In this document: piece by piece, positions 35,193 through 46,154 of the stretch
How the letters are laid out: each line of letters opens with the position of its first letter
Numbering within the stretch: the stretch's first letter is position 1
NCBI GenBank assembly: GCA_003427395.1
Contig: BFEA01000002.1
Span: forward strand, 2,304,652-2,362,543
Direction of reading: 5' to 3'
DNA: 57,892 bases
Source of the DNA: Chara braunii
Taxonomy: Eukaryota > Streptophyta > Charophyceae > Charales > Characeae
Position numbers and translations under genes: made by a program
Notes under the pieces: generated by a model
Seen by the model: only the letters and a program-made list of their open reading frames with translations
Told to the model about the DNA's origin: nothing
The model's database searches: none

Positions 35193-35959
35193 GCTATATC
35201 GGCTGTTTGTGCTTCTGCTCCCCGTGAGAGACGGGGAGCATTCAATGCTTGCCAACCGTTTCAGTTTCAGGGCTTCAATGTGACGTAGCACTTTTCTGAA
35301 TGTAACTTGCTGCACTTCGCTGCAGCAGTGGATGTATCTGAGGGCAATCACGTTCAGAGCTTGGTACCTCTTCTCCCTTCGTTTTTTTTTGTTTTTTTTT
35401 TCCTTTTTCACTTTCCAGAATGTATCTGGCTGCACTTCGCTGCCGCAGTGGATGCTTGGCTGTTTGTGCTTCTGAGGCGGAGAGCATTCAACGAGATCTT
35501 TCAAGACGGATCTGGCTGCACTTCTTCCCAGGCCATTTTCATGTACACGAGTGGAAACGAGAAAACTATCACCTCTTTACATTCCAGCTGCTGGCAGCAG
35601 GTCCAGAATAAGGGCGGTACCTGTGCCAAGCATCAAATGTCCCATGTTGGTTCTTGCCCCCTGCAGGCTCAGCAAAAATCGACGTGCAGGGCATATTCAG
35701 GCTCGGCTTCAATAGCTGGGCCAAGTACTGGTGGTGATAAGAGCATCCCCGGTAAGTAGGCCCCAGCGCCGAAGGCTCCATCTATTGGGGGGGAGCTGCA
35801 CCTGCTGGAAATTGGGTCCAACGTCCCTGTACAATGATGAAATGTGTATCAGCTGGGAATTGGGTCCAGCGTCTGTATGCAGTGCTGTGTGGTTAACTTG
35901 TACTGAGCATCCAATACTGTCTATATGTGTTCGTTAGTCAGTATATGTCACATGTTGGG

Positions 35960-36235
35960 AGAAGCCTATCCACCTAATCTAGTGTATCTCAATATGTGTT
36001 GAGGCATCAAGCCCAATCCTATCAATCAGACCCCAAGATGAAATCATTACGATGATGTGATGTGTGTGACCTAGAACTCAGGTCCAGGTGCCCTATACAA
36101 TGATTTGTAGAAAAGTCGTAGTACACATTTGATTACTAGTCTACTGTATCTCCAATACGAGCTAAGGCATGAAGCCCAATCCCATCGACCAAACCAGAAG
36201 ACGAAACCCTAACGTGATGTGATGTATTGCCACGT
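35960..36235. repeat. Diverged tandem repeat, period about 163 bp
   Basis: AAGCCCAATCCTATC-AATCAGACC (36009) recurs as AAGCCCAATCCCATC-GACCAAACC (36172), with GATGTGATGT after each and AATACGAG/AATATGTG-like words before. Two units only. Confidence 0.7.
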
Positions 36236-37380
36236 TACTGTAGATAGCAGACACATTGATTACTTCCCAACGACAGGGAAGGATTGACCTCCTGCCATCG
36301 AAGCCTAACCGTAATGAAAAGCATTCTCATCAACCACCACAACAAGCAATCGTCAAAACACACCACAAAACAGATCAGACACGTAAAAACCCTAAACAGC
36401 CGACCTCCAACCTGAGGGACAGTCAACATTCCATGTTGCTTGAAATCGAGGGGCCGGATGACTCCAATCAACAGAGGGGACATCTACTATCCTACTCCCA
36501 TCAGCTGCCAGACATGGAGGAGCGGTTCAACATTGGAAAAGAACAGGGGGGGGGGGGGAGGACAATAACACGTTTTTTCAACACTAATCCCCTCCTCCCT
36601 GTCCTCGTCAGATCCCTACTCCTCTCCCCCTGTGATGATGTTGTTGTTCTTGCGGCTGTTGTCACTGCTGTCGTTGTCGCCGCAAGCGGTGCAGACGCAG
36701 TTGTCTTTGTAGTTGTTGTTGTTACTGTTGTTGTTGATGTCTCAGTCGTCGTTGTCGTCACTATCAAAAACGCAGCTGCCTGGACCAGTGTCTCCACCAT
36801 TGTTTGAATTAACGCCGTCATGTAGTCTTTGTTGTTGTTGCTGTTGACGTCATTGTCAATGATGCTGTTGTTGTTGTTGTCCACGCCGTTGGTAGCACTA
36901 GCTGTTTTAGAATTTGGCCTGGACTTGGCCTGAGTATTATATTGACGGACTCTATCGCCTACCCTTTGGGAAGTCTGAAGTCAGTGGAGTGGACTGCCAT
37001 GACGAACTTTGGGTGCCCAATGGCTGATCAGGTGGCCATGACGATTTGCATTCGAAACCAATGCACGATTCCAGGGACTCCCGAGAAGAAGGCCTTCTGC
37101 CATACTTGGTACACAGAAAGGGGCATGCAAACACATCTGATTGGAAGGGAGACCTAGAAGCTCCCTGCAGTTGTCTCTCTGACATGTGATTTCCAATGTA
37201 TACAGGCCTACAACCCCCCAATGCCTGAGTACAGACCCTGGAGAGATTGCTTTTCGTTGTGGCTCATACAGCGCTTCCCTTCGATGCTGCCGTGCAGTGG
37301 TTGCTTTCCATAACATTGTTCTGGACCACGTGAGAGAGCAGGAGTGTCACTGGGTTCACATTCATACGGCCACATGCGCG
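36236..37380. other. No gene seen; GTT-rich trinucleotide tract
   Basis: A degenerate GTT/GTC tract (36635-36885) yields Val-rich and Thr/Asn-rich frames on the two strands. I treat them as repeat translation, not genes. A poly-G run lies at 36547-36559. Confidence 0.6.

Positions 37381-37385
<5 letters not shown>

Positions 37386-37432
<47 letters not shown>
37386..37432. repeat. (GA)n microsatellite
   Basis: GA array that runs into 12 N (37433-37444). Confidence 0.97.
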
Positions 37433-37444
37433 NNNNNNNNNNNN

Positions 37445-37520
37445 GACTGGGGTCAACGCTGTTCGCTCCGACTCTATAAGAGCTGTCTCTTATACACATC
37501 TAGATGTGTATAAGAGACAG
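37445..37520. other. Sequencing artefact: mate-pair read with Nextera junction
   Basis: 37483-37501 is CTGTCTCTTATACACATCT and 37502-37520 is its exact reverse complement: the two Tn5 mosaic ends of the Nextera mate-pair junction adapter. The 38 bp before it (37445-37482) start with 24 bases identical to the Gypsy G2 LTR at 40781. This is library DNA, not genome. Confidence 0.97.
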
Positions 37521-37628
37521 GATCTGGACGCTGCGCGAGTACACAACATTAGCATTACCAACCACGGTCAGCCTGTGCCACAAGGAGGAGGGGGGCGCCC
37601 GCCATAGATAAGCAACAGGAAGCCTTGG

Positions 37629-37633
<5 letters not shown>

Positions 37634-37683
<50 letters not shown>
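37634..37683. repeat. (GA)n microsatellite and C-run
   Basis: GA array followed by a C-rich stretch (37700-37729). Confidence 0.95.
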
Positions 37684-37686
<3 letters not shown>

Positions 37687-37729
37687 CCCTTCTGGTGTCC
37701 CCCCCCCCCTCCCCCCCCCACCCTCCTGC

Positions 37730-38289
37730 CATGAGTGAAGCCATGGATGGCAACCATTTGTCATATATATATATAATTAAGTTGAGTTTTCTGTATGCAG
37801 CACACCACTTTTCGGCCCTCCACACACGACGCAGTGCATCACACTAGTGCGGCATAGGTATGGTTCGGTTTGATGGCTTAATTAGCTCGATTGCTTTAGT
37901 TGGTTTGATTGTTGTGGAACTCTGACTGATTCGTTGACTGTGGGACACAGATTTTCTGTTTGTTTTCTTTCTTCTTTTCTTCTTATTGAAGTAGCATGAA
38001 GCTGATCTGACTCAATGAGCTGGATTTGCCTCATCGTGTATCGTCACAGGTAAAGAATCAAGTCAAGCTCACCCAAGTGGAAGGACCTGATCCACGGTAT
38101 GATGATATCTGCTTCAAAGGAGCAAGCCGGTAAGGTTTCATAACTGCTAAGCAAGTTCTTGCAGTCATCAACTATGCCAACTAGATTACATGTACCTAGT
38201 TTTTAAAGCTGCAGAAATTCTCTTTATATTATTAATAATATTAAATCTATTATTACATATATTTTTCAATTAAAGAAATTTTCTTTACA
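37730..38289. other. No gene seen
   Basis: AT-rich non-coding sequence, including a TA run (37763-37775) and a TTAAT-rich stretch (38220-38270). Confidence 0.5.
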
Positions 38290-38400
38290 CTACCGTCTTC
38301 CCCTGAACACAACGCCCCCTAATAATGGCTGTACCAGACCGGAAAGATAGCTTGTATACATTCATTATTAGGGTATGTTGTGTTCGGGGGAAGACGGTAG
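38290..38400. mobile_element. Hairpin MITE
   Basis: 111 bp palindrome-like element. Arms CTACCGTCTTCCCC and GGGGAAGACGGTAG extend to about 38 bp on each side with few mismatches (AACACAAC, CTAATAATG). I see no clear target duplication. Non-coding. Confidence 0.6.
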
Positions 38401-38984
38401 CTTGGGTTTCCAAGAAGTACCAAGGGAAATACACATAGAGAGAAATTGGAGAACCTCTCAAGACCAGGCATTGATGTGTTGAGACACTTCAATGTTTTGA
38501 CCTCCAAGAATACTGGACCAAAGCACTCAGGCAAGGCGAATGATAACGATCAGCGGATTTAAACGAAAGCCGATCTTGTGACAGTTTCCTGATGTTGGAA
38601 GGCCAGCGCGACGCTCCGCATTACACCACTTGTCATCGGATGGTCGCTATCCAAATCAATTTACGAAAAATGTGGATATTAAGGAGTCAGCTGAGGTGCC
38701 ACGTGTCGTGACGCGTGCACAGTTGCGACCATATCATGACCAATATGATGATATCATACTGAAAACAACTTGCAATCCTTGCATGAATCGCTCAAACATC
38801 GGACAAAAATAGAGAGATGTATGGCGAGACGGCAGTTGTATGTGTGTTGCATGTTTACATAGTAGGGGCGATTTAGCATGAACCTGGCCTGTTATTGGAG
38901 GTTCATGGCATGGTGCATCACATCAGGAGTGTACAATCACGCTACCAAACTTTTTTTACTTTCTTTGCTTTTTTTTTTTTAATG
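38401..38984. other. No gene seen
   Basis: Non-coding flank of the plus-strand Gypsy. Ends in a T-run (38970-38980) next to the LTR. Confidence 0.5.
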
Positions 38985-39880
38985 TGCCAGGCACAAGGCC
39001 TCAATAAGCCCCACTGGGCCCTGTTATCGGCCAGGTCGGCCGCCCTAAGTGAAGGCAGGCCCGACCGAGGCCTATTTTGGACTACTACGCAACTGGGGAA
39101 TTCAGGCAGTTGCGCAGCGCCAGTTGGTTGGAAGCGCCCAGGCCCAGGCTGCCTTTCATTGTATGTAACTGAGGCAGGCCTTGGGCCGGATACACAACAT
39201 GGACCGAACAAAGGCCGAGGGCAGTTGGGCGCTGGTAACCACCACAGGTCTGGGCCTGTTTCCTTTGGACTGAGGCTCAGCCTCGTGGGGCCTACCGGAA
39301 GCTTCTGGGCCGGGGTCCAGTACCACATCACCGCACGCAGCAGCAGGCCACTTTGATATAGGGAAGGGCCTGCCTATGCATTGGACATTCGGGCACTGGC
39401 TGCATGCTGCTCAAGTGCTGCTGCGCTAACGCTGGCCAGCGCTCACGCGCTCACGGAAGGAGCAGGCAGCCATAGCCGAGCTGCGCTGCTGTATGCTGGA
39501 TGGGGCGCATGGTGGTCTTTGGGTGCATGTGGCATCTGTGAGTTGGGGAACGAGGTTGTGAGTGATACGAGAGACATACCTGGTGCTTGAAGCGTACGGC
39601 ATTGGCCGAGATCTGCTCGTACTACGGGGAGCTGTTGACGCCGTCAGCGGCATTGTAGATAGGCTAGATAGGATCTGCCATCTGTATAGGATATCGACAT
39701 TGGTTCTTCATTGATGATGATGAGACTATTCCAGCATTGTCAATTATGAGCTTTTGCTGTGCTCTTATTTGGTGGAACTCCTGATGCAATTCTGCTATTG
39801 GTTCGAGGTCACGACTATCTGGTCTCATGTGTATGATGCTGTTTGATTTCTGAAGCTCGCAATCGCTCATTTTCCTTGCA
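38985..39880 (+). repeat. G1(+) 5' LTR
   Basis: 896 bp, TGCCAGGCAC...TTCCTTGCA. It shares CCCTAAGTGAAGGC, CGCCAGTTGGTTGG, CCGGAAGCT and the end CCTTGCA with the LTRs of the minus-strand copy, but is clearly diverged from them. Confidence 0.9.
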
Positions 39881-39883
39881 ATT

Positions 39884-39895
39884 TGGTATCAGAGC
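39884..39895 (+). other. G1(+) primer binding site (tRNA-iMet)
   Basis: TGGTATCAGAGC three bases after the LTR, the standard initiator tRNA-Met primer site of plant LTR elements. Confidence 0.9.
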
Positions 39896-40255
39896 TGTGG
39901 TACAGTGCGCTCATCTGGCACTTGTCTTCTGCCTATGCGGTACATACATTCGGTCTGCTAAGTGAGCGGCCGTAGGGAGTGTGTAGTGAGGAGGGCGAAG
40001 GCAAGCAGGCGACCGAGGTGGAGAGGGGATCGCCAGGAAGGCTAAGCGGTGAATTTTGGGTGTTCGCAGTGTGATGAGAACTATCTGATGTGCGATTGAT
40101 GCTGAGGTGGAACGGCGGTGCAATGCTGGTTGTGCCGAAGCAGCGATTGATCATCACAATCAACATCGGGTCATCTGGTGAGAATATCTGTGGTTGGGGG
40201 CAGCTGCTTTCAGGTACGTTGCACCTAACCTTATCTACCCTCTTCGACACTTCTT

Positions 40256-41407
40256 TGCAATGACTTGCTGGTTCCAGGTTGCCTGTAGCCTCTCTCTGAC
40301 GAGGCTGTACCATAGGTAGGGATAGATTCGTAATTTTGTTTGGCTGATGGCTAACCGAGAGACCTACCTGTAAGGAAAATTTGTGAGGGACATATTTGTA
40401 AATATAGGAAACATGGGCCCAGTACTAACTCAAATTTCCTACAGCTACCCTAATTGCGAATAGCAGGCCCGGGCAACCCCTAGGACAGACAGGCCCAGTG
40501 GGCCTACGCTGATAGACGGTCCTATAGCCTATAGCCGGGTAGGTAGAGGCCGTAGAGGCCGAAGCAGAAACGGTACCGGTCGGTTAGTTGGTCAGTCGGT
40601 CCGGTCTAGGTCGTGTCTAGGCTAGTTTAGATTATAGATAGGATGAAGACTTCGGTCCGGGGCTTTTGGCAGTTGACACTTCGTGGTGGAAGTTGCTGCG
40701 CACACGGTATCAGATCGTGGTTGCTGATTTCGGTGTGGGAGACGACAGACATAGCCAGACCTTCGGAGCACTGACCAGACTGGGGTCAACGCTGTTCGCT
40801 CTGACTCTCTGGGAGTCAAAGTGGTCTGGGCTATCAGAGGTCTGATGCGTTGGAGCACGTGGTGCACTGCTGACCCTCCTCAGGAGTAGGGTCCCAGTGG
40901 CGATGCAGCCATAGCTGCATCTTCTCAGAGATTATCATCGTCTGGACGTTAGCGTTGAGCTTCTTCTTCATCATCTGACTCTCTGGGAGCCTGTTTCACT
41001 TTGGCGCAGGTCACTGAGTTGGATGTGATGGTGGCGTGGGGTGTTACCTGGGGTTCTGGTGCTATTTTTAGCTGCTCATTGTGTGTGGGGTTGAGGCGCT
41101 TCCCCCTGAGGGTAGCGCAGCAGGGTTCTGAGGTTATTCAGGGAAAACGATGCTCTGAGCTTCATTGATTTCTGGCTGTGATCTCTTGGTTGTCTTCTAT
41201 GAATGATTTTTGGGACCTGTGTGGAGAGAATTCATTGTGTTGTGTATTCGGTCACTTCGCTCCCCTGAGTCTTCCGCTTCGTTCCTTTTGTTGGGCGGTG
41301 TGACACTCCACTACCTCTCCCCTTCCTTCTGTGCATGTATGGGCGTGTATGGGAGTTCCTATGAGTGAGTGTTGATATCATTTCAACAGATAATCATGTT
41401 CATAACA
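40256..41407 (+). repeat. G2 5' LTR
   Basis: 1152 bp, TGCAATGACTTGC...GTTCATAACA. Nearly the same as 46155-47352. It lacks two short segments present in the other LTR (near 46833 and 47065), so the LTRs differ by indels as well as substitutions. Confidence 0.95.
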
Positions 41408-41409
41408 GT

Positions 41410-41421
41410 TGGTATCGGAGC
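41410..41421 (+). other. G2 primer binding site (tRNA-iMet)
   Basis: TGGTATCGGAGC two bases after the LTR. It has the same one-base deviation as G1(-). Confidence 0.88.
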
Positions 41422-41836
41422 GGATCTGACCCAGACAGTGGCGAAATGATGGACTGAGGCAGCCACACTACCTGAGAGCTTCTGACGTCAAGTTTCATGG
41501 GGAAATCGCATCTTCAGTATTGCCCTCAGTAGGGTGTTGGTGAGGAGCGTGTGGAGGCTAGTATGACACAGAGATTGGTGGCGATTCAGTGCTCAGTGGC
41601 CTGGGAGGCACCGAGGGGCTATTTTTAGGCCAGGCGTTGACTCTGCTAGTGTAGAGGTACCTGGGGGTATGTCGAGTTCCAAATTCTGGGCCAGATTCAG
41701 TGAATCTGACTAGTGGGGGTTAATCACCATATTAAGAGCTTCAACATCACCAAGTTTCAGGAGATTTTGAACGTGGGAGCACCAGGAACAGTGAATTGAA
41801 CCTTCTGCTCACCCCCCTCCACTTCCCCTCTCACCC

Positions 41837-42444
41837 TTGGAGCAGGCCCTGCTTGAAGCGGAGGAAAGCTGCAGAAAGGTAGAGGCCCATGTTCAACGGT
41901 TAAAAAGGGAGGTGAAGGAAGTTGAGGAGGCCGGCAGGAAGCAGGAAAGGAGGAGACAGTTACGTAAAGACGTTGAGAAAGTTGTTGCCAGTGGTACCTC
42001 CAGTCAGTATAGTAAGGATACTGCTGAGTTGGTGCTGTTAACAGACACCCTCAACAGGTCTTACTTTTCTAATTGGGATCAATGGGTCCTCGCTGTAGAG
42101 AATCAATGCTTTGCCATCGACCGCAAGGTCGATAAGTTGACAACAAGCCTTGATTCAAAGGGAAAATGGGAAAGAGCAGCAGTAAGAGCTCAGTTAGTCA
42201 AAAAGGGAAAGGGAAGGGACGTGCCACTTCCCCTCAGGCCCAGAGACTTAACTTACCACGAGACGTCCATTGGCCAGTCAACCCCATGGATCCTTACACC
42301 CTTTCCTGGAGAGCGTTCAGGATCCAGGAGGGGCAGTGGCAGAGAAGGAAGGACCGTGAGGTTTGGTTTCGTTGCGAGGGGGACCACTTTCTAAAAGACA
42401 GTCCCCATATGCCTCGCAAGCCTGGATCTAGTTCAAAAAACTAG
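41837..42444 (+). pseudogene. G2 Gag (short, coiled coil plus degenerate knuckle)
   Basis: The first 120 codons are strongly charged with heptad-like Glu/Lys/Arg spacing (a probable coiled coil, residues 1-60), followed by DTLNRSYFSNWDQWVLAVENQ. The frame shifts near 42165-42230; the second frame carries Lys/Ser-rich sequence and a C-terminal CEGDHFLKDS-PH word that looks like a nucleocapsid knuckle with Cys replaced by Ser. I do not see the capsid core motif that both G1 copies have, so G2 either has a very different Gag or has lost that part. Upstream sequence to the PBS has no frame. Confidence 0.65.
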
Positions 42445-42569
42445 ACCAGCAGAGGGAAGTGGAGCTAGCAGCTCCCTCCACTTGTGTTGATTCAGATTCT
42501 GACGAGTCTGAATCTGCATCTACACTCACTCACTCTGTTTGAGTTGCTGCGTCAGGATCCTTTACTTAT

Positions 42570-42935
42570 ATGGACCCTGACCTGGATGAGACGTGGCGGG
42601 AAGATGACTGTCAGACTTTTGCTGATCTTTTCCTGTCTTTGGAGGAAAAGAAGAAGCATAAATCAGACCTCATCTTGCTGCGACCCTCTATCCTGGGAGC
42701 CAGGATCAAAGGCTTACTAGACTGTGGGGCCACACGAAACTCCATCTCTCCCAAGGCTGTCAATAAGCTGCATCTGGATGGGAGATTGGTGAAGTTGCAG
42801 CAGCCGCTGGAAGTCCGTATAGGGGACTCTTCCACAGTCCGGATTACCACCGTTGTCAAGAACCTACCGGTTATCTTTGATAAGCAGGAGAAGGTCAGGC
42901 AGCGCCTGATCTTGTGTTCTCCATGCAGTGGCTAG
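42570..42935 (+). pseudogene. G2 retropepsin-type protease region
   Basis: The active-site word is LLDCGATRNSIS (about residues 54-65 of this frame), a D-x-G-A type as in many chromoviruses; Ala in place of Ser/Thr is common there. Downstream are VRIGDSSTVRITTVVKNLPVIF and then a frame change into [20 protein letters not shown], which belongs to the same domain in relatives. Open from the first Met, but the upstream join to Gag contains a stop near 42540. Confidence 0.8.
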
Positions 42936-44490
42936 AGGCCACTAACCCTAGGATCGACTGGCATATCCCTAGGGTAGAGCTTCCTGACAATAGAGGGGAC
43001 TATCAACCTTGTGTCCTAAGTGATGAGTACCACCCAGTCAACAGTTGCTATTGTCTGAGGGCACACGAGTTCTTTCAGCTCTCTCGCCAGACTGCCCACC
43101 CAGTCAACAGTTGCTATTGTCTGAGGGCACACGAGTTCTTTCAGCTCTCTCGCCAGACTGCCCACACACGTCTGTTCGTCGCGTACGTGAAACAGACTGG
43201 TGTGGATGCTGCTCCTTGTCCCCCACCGATTCAGCAGGTTTTGGACCAGTTTCCAGACCGGATGCAGGAGCCTATTGGACTTGTCCATAGGCAGACCCAA
43301 CACAGGATTGAGCTTCTGCCAGGTGCGGTCCCTCCCAAGGGCCGTATCTACAGGATGTCCCCTATTGAACTCGATGAGCTCAGGAGACAACTTGAGACCC
43401 TGACCAGCAAGGGTTGGATCAGACCGAGCACATCTGAATTTGGGGTTCCAGTTCACTTTGTTACAAAGAGGAATGGAGAATTCAGGATGTGCGTCGACTT
43501 CAAAAGTCTCAACAAAATCACTAGGAAGTCTAAAGAGCCCCTTCCTAGGATTGATGATCTGCTAGACGTGGTGCAGGGCTGCACAATCTTCAGCAAGATC
43601 GACCTCAAATCTGGCTACCACCAGATTGAGATGGCTGAAGGTGATGTCCACAAGACGACCTTCAAGACCAGATACGACACCTATGAGTATCTGGTCATGC
43701 CTTTCGGTCTTTACAATGCCCCTGGCACATTCCAGACAGAGATGCATCGCATACTCAGGCCTTACCTGGACAGGTTTGTAGTTGTATACCTGGTATATTC
43801 AATCGATCTATCGAGGAGCATGCACAACGTCTGGCTCTGGTTCTCCAGGCACTACATCAGGCCCAATATAAGATCAACAGAGGAAATTCCTCCTTTGGAG
43901 TGACTTCTGTGACTTATCAAAGACATGTAATCTCTGGGGAAGGGCTAGCTCCTGAAGCAACAAAGGTTGCTGCGATTCAGGACTGGCCACAACCTACCAC
44001 AGTGCGTGATGTCCGGTCATTCTTGGGCCTTGCATCATACTACAGAAAGTTTGTTAAGAACTTTTCTGCTATTGTCGCACCCCTGACTGGCCTTACAAAG
44101 AAAGGCACCCATTTTCTTTGGACATCAAACTGCCAGCAGACTTTCACACGCCTCAAGGAGGCCTTGATGCGTGCACCTGTTCTGAAGTTACCTGACCCTA
44201 CCTTACCCTTTGTGCTAACTACTGATGCTAGTCAGTATGGGGTTGGGGCGGTACTTCAGTAGGACAGTGGGCATGGTCTGCAGCCTATTGAGTATATGAG
44301 TAAGAAGATCAAAGTAAAGAAGTTGCAGGATTCCACGTACGAGAAAGAGTTGTATGCTCTAGTGTCAGTGCTAAAGCATTGGAAGCATTTCCTCATGGGC
44401 AGACACTTCAAGATCTACTTTGATCACTCCACCTTGCAGTGGATAAAGACCCAAGGGGAACTGAATGACAAGCTTGCGCTCTACGTTTAG
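42914..44490 (+). pseudogene. G2 reverse transcriptase and RNase H
   Basis: A 329-codon frame carries [51 protein letters not shown] and [13 protein letters not shown]. The catalytic YLDD box is gone: the reading runs [10 protein letters not shown], consistent with loss of about ten bases that takes both aspartates and shifts the frame (near 43790). Homology resumes in another frame ([12 protein letters not shown], then SGEGLAPEATKVAAIQDW). RNase H keeps LTTDASQYGVGAVLQ and is followed by a TAG (44260), and a second TAG lies at 44488. A 66 bp tandem duplication precedes RT. Confidence 0.92.
43031..43162 (+). repeat. 66 bp in-frame tandem duplication
   Basis: Units 43031-43096 and 43097-43162 appear identical and code for [22 protein letters not shown]-like sequence twice (22 residues each) between protease and RT. 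Confidence 0.95.
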
Positions 44491-46121
44491 TTCATTGATC
44501 TCTTTGACTTTGAACTGAAACACAAGAAGGGTTGCTACAATCGTGTAGACGCCCTTTCTCGTAGGCCTGACGCTCTCTGCCTGATCTCCTCTACTCATTC
44601 TTTTGGGGAGAGCACCTGTCAGACCATTGCCTACTTATTGCCACAGGACCCGATTTTTGGTCCGATTGTTAGGAATCTGCAGACTGATCCTGCCTCTGAA
44701 CCAGGATACATTCTGGTTTCAGGCATGCTGTACACTTGCAGCAGAGGAGAGGAATGTATGTGCATCCCTCATGACTGCCAGCTGAGAATACTCATCATGT
44801 CTGAGTGTCATGATGCTCGTGGCCACTTTTGGGCCTTAAAATCATTGGCAGCCCTGTCGCAACGGTTCATCTGGCCCGAAATGAGGAAAGACGTGCTGCA
44901 CTATGTTGATACCTATGAGTTGTGTCAAAGGAATAAGGTCGTTCATCGGCCTCCCCTTGGCCTACTGCAGCCACTCCCCATCCCTGAGGCACCGACACAG
45001 TCAGTGTCTATTGATTTCACTGACTTAAGGAGGACTACTCCTCGCGAGATGCGTTAGGTCATGGTGTGTGTGGACAGATTCTCTAAGTGCGTAGAGTTTA
45101 TTCCTTTGCCAGAGGAAGCCAGAGTCCCGGCCGTGCAAGCGGCCTTTGATGACAGGTGGGTTACTCACCATGGACCACCCACCTCTATTGTCAGTGACAG
45201 AGATCCGCGTTTCTTCACCAATGAATGGCAGTCCTATTGTAAGGACTACCTTCATTCCCGATTGGATATGACATCTGGCCGTCATCTTGAAGCCAATGGG
45301 CAGGCTGAAGTGATGAACCAAATCCTTTTCCAGTTGTTGCGTCCTGTGATCAGCCCTGATCAGCAGGATTGGGATCTCCATCTAGGACGGGCACAACTAG
45401 TGTACAACACGTTTGTAGACTCCTCCACAAGGTTCACCCTGTCTGGTGAATGCTGCAGTCCCAGGGGTCACTGGGGACGTGAGCCACGACAACCTATTGA
45501 TGACATCATCGATAAGGCTACCCCCAGTGACCCTTGGGACTGCAACATTCACCAGACAATACGAGAGGGATATCGAACGACAGAGTTAGCTTGCTCAAAG
45601 CCCAAAAGGCTATGATTCAGGAGGCTAACAAACATCGTCGACCATCTCCCATTCGCACTGGTGACTGGGTCTGGGTACTCAGTTCTGCGTTATCGCGAGA
45701 GGAGGACATTTCGCCTAAGCTGTTGCCGCGTTACATGGGTCCATGGCAGGTTTTAGATACAGTGGGAGCTGACCCTTTCGGGCCATCTTATCACGTAGAC
45801 ATCCCACTGCACCTACAAACCTACCCTGTCTTTCATGCATCCAAGCTGCTGTCGTTTATCCCGGCTGATGCATTTCCAGACAGGCCTCCTCAATTTGGTC
45901 CCTCGATCCCTGGGAAGGGATATGAGGTGGAATCAATTGAGGATGAGTATGGTACAGGCCCGGATAAGGAGCACCTTGTGAAGTTTTTTTACCAGCCCCA
46001 TACTGAGAACCGTTGGTTTACTCTCAAGGAGCTTCTGAAAACAACAAAGTCTGTTATCCTCAAATATGAGGCTGCACAAAGGGGAGAGCCCCTTCGGCGC
46101 TCTGCACGCCTACGCCCGTAG
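44491..46121 (+). pseudogene. G2 integrase and chromodomain
   Basis: The tether after RNase H is NRVDALSRRP. The zinc-binding domain has ECHDARGH and ELCQRNK in place of CxxC. The catalytic core shows SIDFTDL (first Asp), a TAG at 45055, then VSDRDPRFF (second Asp) and EANGQAE (Glu). A frame change near 45560 leads to RRPSPIRTGDWVWV, YMGPWQVLD (GPY/F region) and YEVESIEDEYG...HLVKFFYQPHTENRWFTLKEL, a chromodomain-type end, then LRRSARLRP. It would insert the element DNA; stop and shift make this copy inactive. Confidence 0.9.
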
Positions 46122-46139
46122 CTAGGACGTCCTCGCTCC

Positions 46140-46152
46140 GGGGGAGGGTAGG
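46140..46152 (+). other. G2 polypurine tract
   Basis: GGGGGAGGGTAGG just before the 3' LTR, the expected primer for second-strand synthesis. Confidence 0.8.
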
Positions 46153-46154
46153 TC

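Larger units (their letters stand above)
23890..35735. mobile_element. Inverted-repeat element W, split by a Gypsy element
   Basis: ACCACCAGTACTTGGCCCA at 23890-23908 occurs as an exact reverse complement at 35717-35735, a 19-bp perfect inverted repeat 11.8 kb apart. With the Gypsy element (24087-35192) removed, W would be about 740 bp. A relative with similar ends lies at 55586-55746. No transposase is seen. The right arm (35193-35540) contains partly duplicated words such as CTGCACTTCGCTGC and a perfect stem GCTCCCCGT/ACGGGGAGC. Confidence 0.5.
23826..35885 (-). mobile_element. SINE-like repeat S, copy 2, split by nested insertions
   Basis: On the minus strand 35885-35736 carries GACGTTGGACCC, CAGCAGGTGCAGCTCC, GATGGAGCC and GGATGCTCTTATC. 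After the inserted material, 23889-23826 continues with TTAAGTAGGTTTCC...GAAGTTA and an A-rich tail. In the copy at 7880-8088 these two halves are contiguous, which shows that everything between is inserted DNA. Confidence 0.55.

Noticed and set aside
36256-36884. Overlapping 183- and 127-codon frames
   Set aside because: The composition is explained by a GTT/GTC trinucleotide tract read on both strands; there is no domain.
37483-37520. Natural Tn5-type transposon end or small palindromic regulatory site
   Set aside because: It is exactly two engineered mosaic ends back to back, beside a gap and a displaced LTR fragment: a library adapter.
39884-39895. Fragment of a tRNA-Met gene
   Set aside because: Its position directly after an LTR and its recurrence at 41410 and 33171 show it is a primer binding site.
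41837-42394. Host coiled-coil protein gene
   Set aside because: It sits between the PBS and protease of G2 in Gag position and shifts into a nucleocapsid-like word, so it is Gag.
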